Shown in pieces: positions 8,860 through 16,969 of a stretch of DNA of 64,000 nucleotides. This stretch comes from Leptospiraceae bacterium (GTDB lineage: Bacteria; Spirochaetota; Leptospiria; Leptospirales; Leptospiraceae): NCBI GenBank assembly GCA_016708435.1, contig JADJFV010000008.1, positions 62,001-126,000 of the forward strand, read 5' to 3'. Numbering within the stretch: the stretch's first letter is position 1; every line of letters begins with the position of its first letter. The notes under the pieces were generated by a model. It did not search any database, had not been told where the DNA came from, and saw nothing but the letters and a program-made list of their open reading frames with translations. A program made the translations under genes and the position numbers.

Positions 8860-9399
8860 ATGAATTTCATTGCTTCCATTTTAATTGGAGTTAGTTTGTC
8901 GTTGGATTGTTTTGCAATTTCGATTACGCAGGGACTCCGGAAAAATATAAATCCGAGAAGAGCGATTCTCATTTTGTCTTTTCTGTTTGCGCTCTTTCAA
9001 TCAGGCATGTTAGTCATTGGATATTTTGCAGGCTCATTCTCTTCTGGATTCCTTGGTAGCCTAGCAAGATGGATTTCTGCGCTACTACTTTTTTTTATCG
9101 GAGCCAAGATGTTGAAAGAAGGATTTGAAGAAGAATATGAGGAGACAACAGTTCAGAACTTTCAAGAATACATTATTCTTTCCATCTCTACAAGCATAGA
9201 TGCATTAGCCGCTGGTTTTACTTTGCCAACCTTGCAAGTAGATTGGATACTTACTACGATTTGTGTTGGAATCGTATGCTTCTTACTCAGTATGGTAGGC
9301 GGCTTATTTGGTAAACTGCTGGGTGAAAAATTTGGAAAACGCTCTGAACTATTCGGAGGATTAATCCTAATTATCCTCGGAATTAAAGTTTTAATGTAG
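8860..9399 (+). CDS. mntP: Manganese efflux pump MntP
   Basis: A 179-residue, six-span membrane protein matching MntP (formerly YebN, DUF204). It has the duplicated acidic motifs SLSLDCFAISITQG (residues 13-26) and SISTSIDALAAGF (near 108-120), and glycine-rich last helices. It exports Mn(II) across the inner membrane. A strong AAGGAG ribosome-binding site precedes the ATG. Its last 17 nt overlap the tail of the opposing heme oxygenase gene. I do not see a yybP-ykoY manganese riboswitch in the 135-nt leader. Confidence 0.92.
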   Translation: MNFIASILIGVSLSLDCFAISITQGLRKNINPRRAILILSFLFALFQSGMLVIGYFAGSFSSGFLGSLARWISALLLFFIGAKMLKEGFEEEYEETTVQNFQEYIILSISTSIDALAAGFTLPTLQVDWILTTICVGIVCFLLSMVGGLFGKLLGEKFGKRSELFGGLILIILGIKVLM

Positions 9400-9940
9400 C
9401 TAGTTCAAAGCATCGGATTCCAAACTCGAAAGTTTGCTTTGCGGCGGAGAGAGTAATAGCGGCTTTGCTCTCCGTGTCAACTTGAGTTGAAAGTAACTGC
9501 ATAAAATTTTTCCAGTGTGCAGTATTGTCTTCTCCGTAACAACCATAGTAATGCATTTGAATGGGCAATGTCTCTAGTTGTCTTTTGATTACTCTTCCAC
9601 CGAGTGTGGCACCTTCTAATACATAGAGACAACCTAGCGCTTCGTATAAATCTTTAGGAATAAAAGTATTTTCAATTTCTGGAATTGCAAAGTTACCGAG
9701 GGCAACTCTGTCTTTCTCAAGGAAAGGAATTTTCCACTGAATGTTCCAATTAGCATTTTCTGAAATCTTTTTTAGATTTTCTTCTAGCGGTAAATGGAAA
9801 ATGTAATTTGCTAAGATTAGCTTTTTGTATTCTTCTAGAGTCAGTGACTTGTTGAAGATTTTATCTACGAAACCTATTTGCTCAAGCTTCTTGTGTAACT
9901 CGGCTGTGTTTGTTTTGAGAATTGTGTTTATATTTTCCAT
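9383..9940 (-). CDS. Biliverdin-producing heme oxygenase
   Basis: A 185-residue all-helical protein of the HO-1/BphO type. The proximal heme-ligand His is in AELHKKLE (H16), and the distal-helix signature LYVLEGATLGGRVI is near residues 107-120. It cleaves heme to biliverdin, CO and iron, in the cytoplasm. In Leptospira-like bacteria this is a known way to take iron from heme; here it is inferred from family. No phytochrome or heme-uptake gene is adjacent. Tail-to-tail overlap with mntP is 17 nt. Confidence 0.88.
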   Translation of the reverse strand: MENINTILKTNTAELHKKLEQIGFVDKIFNKSLTLEEYKKLILANYIFHLPLEENLKKISENANWNIQWKIPFLEKDRVALGNFAIPEIENTFIPKDLYEALGCLYVLEGATLGGRVIKRQLETLPIQMHYYGCYGEDNTAHWKNFMQLLSTQVDTESKAAITLSAAKQTFEFGIRCFELATLKL

Positions 9941-10124
9941 ATTTTTTTATGTATTCTTAAACAGATGACTATTGTCAATGCTTTCAGTATTATTTCCAAA
10001 AGAAATACATTGTAAAAAGAATTCTTACGTTTATGGTTAAGCTAGTAAATTAAGAAAAAGAATTAAACTTGTTTTGCAGACCAAAGGAGAAATCATGCGA
10101 GTAAGGGGCTAGGATGCTACTTGT

Positions 10125-11684
10125 ATGGATCATAAATTAGAATTGGAAACCAATGGAGAAAAGGCGGCAAATTATTTGCGCCTATTCTTAATTTTTATTT
10201 TTTCTGCGGGAACTCTAATGGGATTTCTCGTCCAAAATTTCGTTTCAAAAATTTTAGGAAACTATGCAGCCGGAGTTTGCATTTATGTTGTGGCTACTGT
10301 TTATTCTTCTCTAGTTTTAAAAGCAGGAAAATATACTTCCCGGCTTAAGTATTATACAATGGGGCTAGAACTTTTTGGATTAGCATTTGTTCTATTTGGA
10401 TTTTTGCGATTGGATGATCCGGAAATTTTAACGATCGCTATCAATGACATTGCTCTATATGCAATTTATTTTTTACTCATTGCAGAATCTACTTTGCGAT
10501 TTTCTCCACGCTTTACTTTATTCACAGGTCTTACTTGCACTTCTCTCTTTACAATTTTAGGATTCTTAATTAAAGCGCAAGGTGGGGATAAGTCTGCTTT
10601 TCCGGTAACTACATTGACAATTGTTCTTGGAGCAATGTTTATATTTGCCATGACAATCGCTTCTTATTATGGAACAACGTTTGTTAGAAAAGTAGTAACT
10701 CGATTTAAAGAGTCAGAAGAGTTGGCTAATGCCAAAAAAAAGGAATTGGAAGATTTATTAAAAACGAACGCTGGTGCCATAAAAGAATTAAATGAAATCG
10801 CAGTTGATATCAATGGTGTTTTAACTGAGAGTGTCAATCTTTCCAAAGAACAACTTGGCTTTGCGCGTGAGTCAATGGAGTCTACTGAAAATTTTTCCAA
10901 GTCGATTAATTCCATTGCGTCGATGGCGCGCATACAAGATGAAAATTGTATTGTGAATTCCAAATCGATTGATTTACTTTCCGAAATGACTGATCGAATT
11001 AAAACATGGACTGTTTCCATTCAGACAAAAGGAACAAAGTCGCTTGAATATGGCAAGCGAAGTGAAACAGATTTGAACAAAACAGTTACTGAAATGCACA
11101 ATATATCTAACTCTTCCATCGAAGCATCCAAGATTGTAAACATAATCAATTCCATTGCAAATCAAACAAATCTACTTGCATTGAATGCAGCAATCGAAGC
11201 CGCGAGAGCAGGGGAAGAAGGAAAAGGTTTTGAGATTGTCGCAAATGAAGTGGGTAAATTGGCAGTATCCTCTTCTCACAATTCCAAGCAGATATCTGGC
11301 ATTATCTCCTCAATGAAAGAAGCCGTTACGGAAGGAGAAAATCAAGTGCAAAATTCTTTTGGTTCTTTACGGGAGATAACGTTTATTATCCAGCAAATTT
11401 TTGCAGATGTAAATGGAATTTCAGAGCATGTAAAAGAGCAGAGTGAATTGATAACAGATAATACATCACGCACAGAAAAAATTCGCGAGTTAGCTCAAAA
11501 AATGAAAGAGCTCACTGAAGTAGAAGAAAAAAGTTCAATTGGTCTCAGATTGAATATAGAAAGAATTTTTCAGCACTCACATACACTTGAAGAAAAAATT
11601 CAGGTATTAAGTTCTAGCAGTGAAAAATTGAAGAAAGTTTCAGGCTACCTCAGGGATGGGAATGTCGGAGGTCAAGGTATATAG
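10125..11684 (+). CDS. Membrane-anchored methyl-accepting chemotaxis protein
   Basis: 519 residues. The N-terminal ~190 residues form about six hydrophobic spans with no large periplasmic loop. A coiled-coil signalling domain follows, whose tip reads IANQTNLLALNAAIEAARAGEEGKGFEIVANEV near residues 345-377. It would sense a membrane or intracellular cue and signal to CheA/CheW. No HAMP domain is obvious. The best ribosome-binding site (AAAGGAG, 10083-10089) belongs to an in-frame ATG at 10095, but codon 6 of that frame is TAG (10110-10112), so translation is assumed to begin at 10125. Confidence 0.88.
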   Translation: MDHKLELETNGEKAANYLRLFLIFIFSAGTLMGFLVQNFVSKILGNYAAGVCIYVVATVYSSLVLKAGKYTSRLKYYTMGLELFGLAFVLFGFLRLDDPEILTIAINDIALYAIYFLLIAESTLRFSPRFTLFTGLTCTSLFTILGFLIKAQGGDKSAFPVTTLTIVLGAMFIFAMTIASYYGTTFVRKVVTRFKESEELANAKKKELEDLLKTNAGAIKELNEIAVDINGVLTESVNLSKEQLGFARESMESTENFSKSINSIASMARIQDENCIVNSKSIDLLSEMTDRIKTWTVSIQTKGTKSLEYGKRSETDLNKTVTEMHNISNSSIEASKIVNIINSIANQTNLLALNAAIEAARAGEEGKGFEIVANEVGKLAVSSSHNSKQISGIISSMKEAVTEGENQVQNSFGSLREITFIIQQIFADVNGISEHVKEQSELITDNTSRTEKIRELAQKMKELTEVEEKSSIGLRLNIERIFQHSHTLEEKIQVLSSSSEKLKKVSGYLRDGNVGGQGI

Positions 11685-11781
11685 AATGACTCATGAAAAA
11701 AACATAGGAGAAAATCCTAAAATAATCTTTTAATTGCTTGCTCATTTATTTGAATTTGAGAAAGTTTAACATTAAGCAATT

Positions 11782-13482
11782 ATGAAAAAAGACGTTTTGG
11801 TTTTCCAAAATCCCGATGATATGTTAGCTCAGTTTATTGAGCCGAATATGCATATTCATATTTCAGCAACCATTGGTCGACCGAATGCTCTTATTAGTTC
11901 TCTCGCCCGTGTTTTTAAAAATACAAATCCTGATTTTACAATTAGCACGGTAGCATTTCATTCAACTGCGCACGTTTTAGCCTTAAAAAAATTGATGAAG
12001 AAAGCCATTACGGGTTTTCTGGGGGATAATTACCCTAAACCTTCTCCGAATAGACTCTACATGAATGTATTGAACAATCAACCATTCGAAGTAGAACTCT
12101 GGTCATTGCTAAGTATGATTCAGAGATTGATGGCTGGAGCCCAACACCTTCCTTATTATGTAACAAAATCTTTAGTCGATAGCGATTTGTTTTGGGACAA
12201 ATTAAACAAATCCGTTTTTGTTGTGCCCGATCCGGATAATCCAAGTGAAAATTTAACTCTCATATCTGCGTTAAATCCTGATTACACGTTCGTCCATGGA
12301 GTTTGTGCAGATGAAAATGGAAATATAGTTTTACCACAACCAATGGGAGAAGGAAACTGGGGAGCACTGGCCGCCAAACAAGGAGTAATCGCAACGGTAG
12401 AGAAATTTGTTCCAGCAGATAAAATTCCACCCGAATACATTCATATTCCTGGCGTTTGTGTTAGGGCAGTATGCGAAGCAAAATTTGGAGCACATCCACA
12501 ATCTCTTCGAGTTCCTCTTTCCCTAAAAAGCATTCCTGATTTTGCAGATATATCTTCTTACCGAGATGATTATAATTTTATCATGGAAGCAGCTACCGTT
12601 GGAGATTCAGATATTGCAGCGCAAGCATTCGAGCTTATGTGGGTAGACCTAAAAGGTGGTCATAATACTTACCTTGAAATTTTGGGTGAAGAAAGACTTG
12701 AGAGTCTCAAAAAACCACAAAAGATTCGAAACAAGCGTCTATCGCAAGCACCTGCAAACGAATCAGAACAGATGATTATCATTGCATCGAGAGCAATTGT
12801 CGATCATGTGGTAAATCGACATTATTCGACAATACTTGCGGGTATAGGTGCAGCTCATATGGCTGCTTGGTGTGCCGCTTATTTATTGGAACGCAAAAAT
12901 ATTAAAGTAAAAGTCATGGCAGAGTTAGGGTTTTACGGGGTTTTGCCGCATTACGGCGATATATTTCTATTCAGTCAGCTTCATGCAAATAGGTCTGAAC
13001 AGCTATCTGACATCGTTCAAATTTTAGGGACGTTAGTTCCTAAAGACTGTCTTGGAGTATTGGGATTAGCCGAAATTGATCGATTTGGTAATATTAATTC
13101 TACTCGTCTTCCAAATGGAAAATTCATGGTAGGCTCAGGTGGGGCAAATGATATTGCCTCTACAGCAGATTGCCTTGTAGTAGGAAAGGCAATTAAAAGC
13201 CGCTTTGTGGATAATGTGAGTTATATTACATCTCCGGGGGCAAATGTGTTTCAAGTAGTTTGTCAGTTTGGTCGATTTACCCGCAACATTGATAAATCTA
13301 AATATGAACTAACGCATTTTCTTCCATCTCCTTTTGATCTTGAAATAGGACCAAAGGAAGCTGTAGAAAAATATACATCTTGGTCGGCTTATGCTGGTTT
13401 ACCGCTCATGGAAGAACCTCCTTCTCAAGATGAATTGGATATTTTACGTAGACTCGATCCGGACAAAATCTTTCTGGGTTAA
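11782..13482 (+). CDS. Fused family-I CoA-transferase (glutaconate CoA-transferase A+B-like)
   Basis: 566 residues that look like the alpha and beta subunits of a glutaconate-type CoA-transferase joined in one chain. The N-terminal half has FVHGVCADENGNIVL and GAHPQSL. The C-terminal half, from about residue 333, has MAELGFYGVLP, LAEIDRFGNINST and a GSGGANDIAS glycine loop. Members move CoA between acids, or hydrolyse ring-opened CoA esters (IpdAB type). The Glu in MAELG is a candidate nucleophile but I cannot confirm it. Substrate is unknown. The gene stands alone between the MCP and the opposing acyltransferase. Confidence 0.78.
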   Translation: MKKDVLVFQNPDDMLAQFIEPNMHIHISATIGRPNALISSLARVFKNTNPDFTISTVAFHSTAHVLALKKLMKKAITGFLGDNYPKPSPNRLYMNVLNNQPFEVELWSLLSMIQRLMAGAQHLPYYVTKSLVDSDLFWDKLNKSVFVVPDPDNPSENLTLISALNPDYTFVHGVCADENGNIVLPQPMGEGNWGALAAKQGVIATVEKFVPADKIPPEYIHIPGVCVRAVCEAKFGAHPQSLRVPLSLKSIPDFADISSYRDDYNFIMEAATVGDSDIAAQAFELMWVDLKGGHNTYLEILGEERLESLKKPQKIRNKRLSQAPANESEQMIIIASRAIVDHVVNRHYSTILAGIGAAHMAAWCAAYLLERKNIKVKVMAELGFYGVLPHYGDIFLFSQLHANRSEQLSDIVQILGTLVPKDCLGVLGLAEIDRFGNINSTRLPNGKFMVGSGGANDIASTADCLVVGKAIKSRFVDNVSYITSPGANVFQVVCQFGRFTRNIDKSKYELTHFLPSPFDLEIGPKEAVEKYTSWSAYAGLPLMEEPPSQDELDILRRLDPDKIFLG

Positions 13483-13504
13483 AGTTAGAACTGTTTAGAA
13501 TTCA

Positions 13505-14878
13505 TTATTTCCCAATCAGCTCATTCATTCTTCTAAATAGTTCTTCACCAATTTTATCTACTGCTTCTTTTGTTCCGCGTTTTCCGGTTTTATGAATGGC
13601 ATGATACTCATTTACTAAAATCGGGTTACCTGCCGTTATCCTTACTTTATATTTTCCAAGATCAGGTCTTTTTTGTCCACTTCCAGTTTTAATTTTAGAA
13701 ATGGTATCGAAGAGTAAGTAGCTAATCTCTGTAAACCGCTCAAAGCTAGGTTTTTCTTTAATATATGTCCCGGTAATAGAAACAAAACTTTCCACAAGCC
13801 GCATATGCCAATCCATTTCCTTTGATTGTCTAGCCATTCTGTCCAATAGATGTTTTTGAATCAATGAAATACTATCTGAAATGTCTTCTCGATAAATCCA
13901 ATTCCAACTAGCCTGCTCCAATTTTCGACAGCGATCAATGATATTTCCGCGGGGAGTGACTTGAAAAAAGTTCTCTGGAACAGAAAGAATATTATCTAGC
14001 AAAGTATGCAATCTTTCTGGTAAGTCAGTTGATTCTTCCTTCTTTGGCAAACGTCCGTAATGCCCTTTGTAATAATCTTCAATTGTGCTAAGTAAGCTCA
14101 GGGCTGATTTGTATAACTTTTCATAAAGACGTGCCTGAATGGAATTCATTCCTTCTGTAAGACCGAATGGGACTAATACATCTTTTGCGCTCAAATCCTG
14201 AATAAAGGAATCGAGAAGAGTCTCCAAGCGATTCCAATCTTCTTCTATATAGGAATACTGAATTCCTAAAGGCAAAATATAGACATCTTCCTTTCTATCT
14301 TGTTTCTCTAAGTCGTCTAAACACCAGAGTCCCATTTGTCCAATGCCTGGCTCGAGCGGACCAATGATTTCATTGTGACCGTTCGTTGCTCCTTCTGGCG
14401 CTATGGCTAATGGGAATCTGCCGTTAGCAAATAGATTTCGAATTGAATTTAATCCTTTCCAGTCTACCTTGCCTCGGTGAATGGGTGTTCCTCCAAGTCT
14501 AGAATACAGTTTGCTTGTGAACTCTCCTGCCCAGAGAGGTATTCCTCTATCCCAAACAAAATGAAAATGCGTTATGTCATCTATCTTGGTATTATTCTTT
14601 TTAAAAAAATCAGGAAGCAATTTAGAGAAAATATGAATCAGGCAAAGGGGGTCATCTGCATTCGGGTGGCGGAAAGCTATCATTAGCCTCACTTTATTAT
14701 TTGCAAATTTATGATATAAATCAGCCAATATTTCAATATTAGAAAATTCTATTTTCCGAATCGGCGTTGTAAATTTTATTTTAAAAGGATGAATATACTT
14801 AGCAAAGTAATATGCCTTTAAATCAAACGCTGGATCAATAAAATGAAGCGGTGGTTGGATTGAATTAATTTTAGTCAT
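13505..14878 (-). CDS. PlsC-like acyltransferase, full-length copy
   Basis: 457 residues. The acyltransferase motif I appears as FRHPNADD (His and Asp four residues apart, HX4D), and the acceptor motif as APEGATNG near residue 160. It would transfer acyl chains to a glycerolipid at the inner membrane. It is the last cistron of the chemosensory operon (36 nt after the receiver-ATPase gene). Bases 14173-14827 are identical to 24488-25142, where a truncated second copy lies. Outside this block the two copies differ at several positions within tens of bases. Confidence 0.82.
   Translation of the reverse strand: MTKINSIQPPLHFIDPAFDLKAYYFAKYIHPFKIKFTTPIRKIEFSNIEILADLYHKFANNKVRLMIAFRHPNADDPLCLIHIFSKLLPDFFKKNNTKIDDITHFHFVWDRGIPLWAGEFTSKLYSRLGGTPIHRGKVDWKGLNSIRNLFANGRFPLAIAPEGATNGHNEIIGPLEPGIGQMGLWCLDDLEKQDRKEDVYILPLGIQYSYIEEDWNRLETLLDSFIQDLSAKDVLVPFGLTEGMNSIQARLYEKLYKSALSLLSTIEDYYKGHYGRLPKKEESTDLPERLHTLLDNILSVPENFFQVTPRGNIIDRCRKLEQASWNWIYREDISDSISLIQKHLLDRMARQSKEMDWHMRLVESFVSITGTYIKEKPSFERFTEISYLLFDTISKIKTGSGQKRPDLGKYKVRITAGNPILVNEYHAIHKTGKRGTKEAVDKIGEELFRRMNELIGK
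14173..14827. repeat. 655-nt exact direct repeat, left copy
   Basis: Read by eye, this block is identical to 24488-25142 in the same orientation (offset 10,315). The pair brackets the whole chemosensory operon. Divergence resumes sharply on both sides, for example 14172 C versus 24487 T, and several changes after 14827. Confidence 0.88.
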
Positions 14879-14914
14879 ATTCTTACTTACTACGAAATAT
14901 ACTTTTTTAGAAAC

Positions 14915-16159
14915 CTACTTATGGTAAGGTAGAATTAGTTCTGCTAAAATTTTCTTAGTCGGTGTTGCGCTGGTGACATGATCCATTATTTCTCTTAGAT
15001 GAATATCTCCACCAATTTTCGTAATGCTGTGTTTGATAACTGAAAGACCGATACCAAAGCCAATTTCTTCTCTGTAAAATCGTTCATCATAATTATGATT
15101 GATTTTAAAAAAAGGTTCAAATATTTCATATTCCAATTCGGGAGGAATACCTGTAATTCCATTTTGAACTGGTAAAATAGAATTCATAATAATAAAAGAA
15201 ACCCCATCATCATGTTTAAAGCAAGATATATGCACTTCCGTTTTCTCAGACGAATACTTGAACGCATTTGTCAGTAATTCTCTTATTGCCATGGAAAGCA
15301 AATCAGCATTACCCACTACTTTAGATTTAATTTCTATGGGTGCAATTTTAATTTTATGGTCTTTAATGATCCTCAACGGTTCTACAGATAAAACGGATTC
15401 ATGAATTATTCTATTCATTCCATTTCCATCAATCATTTCTTTCTCAAATTGAAGATCAAAAATTCTGACTACATTATCTAACTTCTCTTTTATTACCTTG
15501 ATTGGTTCTACATTTTTAATTAAGGAATTTAACTGTTTGGTTTTTATTTTAGTGTAATCCCCTTCATCTTTTTTACTCATTTCAATGAGTTCTATGAGGG
15601 ATACGATTCCTCCAACTCCCATTCCTTGAAAAATGGAATGAACGATTGTTTCAATGATGACCTTACCAAATAAATTTTTTGAATTTGCATTTCTTTGTTC
15701 TTTCCAAAGCAGCCATTCTAGTTGGTCTTTCAAAAAGGTTTCATCTTTAGTCAGTGAATGAAATGATTCCGTCAATTCTTTGTTGAATTGAATTGCCTTT
15801 TGAATTGTTTCTAATAAATGTATGAGTGGAGCTGGTTTTTTGATATACTCAAAAATTAGTCCGAGGCTTTTTATATAACTGGGATCAGTTTGTGTTTTAT
15901 TGGTTAAAATAATGAAGACGGAGCCTGATTTTATTCTTCTCAGTGTTCTTAAAACTTCAATGCCTTCTTGACTTCCATTTTTTATAATTTCCGTGATAAC
16001 TACTTTAGGATTGTGTAATATAATGTATTCCAACCCCCTTGAAAATAGGGAAGCGGTAATTACTGAGTAGCCTTTAGATGTAAAAAAAGTTTTTAATTCA
16101 AATAAGACGGCTTGATCCTCATCAATAATTAAAATGTCCATTTCATCTTCTATACTCAT
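14915..16159 (-). CDS. Receiver-like domain fused to a histidine-kinase ATPase domain
   Basis: 414 residues. An N-terminal receiver fold (IDEDQ acidic pocket at 12-16, LTN at 86-88, KKP near 107-109) has Glu57 where the phosphorylated Asp should be (VVITEI). A helical linker contains IVHSIFQGMG, a possible but atypical phospho-His region. A HATPase domain follows, with N-box ELLTNAFKYSS and G-box GFGIGLSVIKHS. This resembles an inverted hybrid kinase with a constitutively mimicking or non-phosphorylatable receiver. It sits 3 nt after cheY in the operon, so it likely modulates this pathway. Confidence 0.8.
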   Translation of the reverse strand: MSIEDEMDILIIDEDQAVLFELKTFFTSKGYSVITASLFSRGLEYIILHNPKVVITEIIKNGSQEGIEVLRTLRRIKSGSVFIILTNKTQTDPSYIKSLGLIFEYIKKPAPLIHLLETIQKAIQFNKELTESFHSLTKDETFLKDQLEWLLWKEQRNANSKNLFGKVIIETIVHSIFQGMGVGGIVSLIELIEMSKKDEGDYTKIKTKQLNSLIKNVEPIKVIKEKLDNVVRIFDLQFEKEMIDGNGMNRIIHESVLSVEPLRIIKDHKIKIAPIEIKSKVVGNADLLSMAIRELLTNAFKYSSEKTEVHISCFKHDDGVSFIIMNSILPVQNGITGIPPELEYEIFEPFFKINHNYDERFYREEIGFGIGLSVIKHSITKIGGDIHLREIMDHVTSATPTKKILAELILPYHK

Positions 16160-16162
16160 TTT

Positions 16163-16522
16163 CTAATTAAGCACATCTTCAATCATTGCTAAAAAATTTA
16201 CTGGACTAAATGGCTTAACGACCCATCCATTCGCACCAGCTCCCATTGCATCTTGCTTTTTTGAGTCAACTGATTCTGTCGTTAATACAATAACTGGCAG
16301 AGATGAATTTATTTTTCTAATTTCCTTTATAAAAGTTATTCCATCCATTTCAGGCATATTAATATCCGTTATGATTAAATCCAGTGTATTGCTTTTAAAC
16401 ACATCTAATCCTTCTTTGCCGTTATAGGCTTGTAATACAGTATAATCTTTCACCTCTAAAGTCTGGGAAATAATATCTCTCATGTATTCAGAATCATCTA
16501 CAATTAATATCGTTACAGACAT
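16163..16522 (-). CDS. cheY: CheY-type single-domain response regulator
   Basis: 119 residues, one receiver domain. Acidic residues D9-D10, phosphoacceptor D53 in LIITDINMPEMDG, T81/T82 in VLTTE, and K103 in VVKPF are all present. It would accept phosphate from the CheA encoded two genes upstream and act on the flagellar switch or another output. It lies 12 nt after cheW. Confidence 0.93.
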   Translation of the reverse strand: MSVTILIVDDSEYMRDIISQTLEVKDYTVLQAYNGKEGLDVFKSNTLDLIITDINMPEMDGITFIKEIRKINSSLPVIVLTTESVDSKKQDAMGAGANGWVVKPFSPVNFLAMIEDVLN

Positions 16523-16534
16523 GATTAACTCCTC

Positions 16535-16969
16535 TTAATGAATTACAAAAAGTTCTTTAATATTTAATACAAGTATAATTCCATATTCAGTATAGAATAC
16601 TTTTGAGATATAAACTAGTTCACTTTCAGTTAAGTGAATATTGGCCGATTCTAATTTATCTACCGGTATTTCAAGAACTTCTGATATGGAATCTGCTTCA
16701 ATGGCTAATTGTTTATTGTTGTATTTGAATCTTATAATAATAGGTTTACTACTCGTTATACTCTTTTTTTGTCCTAAAATAAAATTCAGATTTATTACTG
16801 TAACGACATCACCGCGCAAGTTAGTTATACCAGAAATATAATCTTTGCTATGAGGGACTTTTAAGATAGTTAAATCTTTTTGCACTTCAAGACAATACTC
16901 AATTTCAGCGCCGAACAATTGATCGCCTAATCTCCATGTCAATAGTTGAATTTTATCTGATTTAGTCAT
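16535..16969 (-). CDS. cheW: CheW chemotaxis coupling protein
   Basis: 144 residues covering one complete CheW domain: LTWRLGDQLFGAEIEYCLEVQK at the start, then HSKDYISGITNLRGDVVTVINL. This SH3-like adaptor links receptors to CheA. Its ATG overlaps the cheA stop in an ATGA (16966-16969), a sign of translational coupling and balanced stoichiometry. Confidence 0.93.
   Translation of the reverse strand: MTKSDKIQLLTWRLGDQLFGAEIEYCLEVQKDLTILKVPHSKDYISGITNLRGDVVTVINLNFILGQKKSITSSKPIIIRFKYNNKQLAIEADSISEVLEIPVDKLESANIHLTESELVYISKVFYTEYGIILVLNIKELFVIH

Noticed and set aside
10095..10124. TAG readthrough or amber recoding, since TAG also interrupts the NHL lipoprotein at 44181
   Set aside because: TAG serves as an ordinary stop elsewhere in the window, for example at the end of the 58-aa ORF and of the acyl-CoA synthetase. 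Two interrupted genes do not show recoding.
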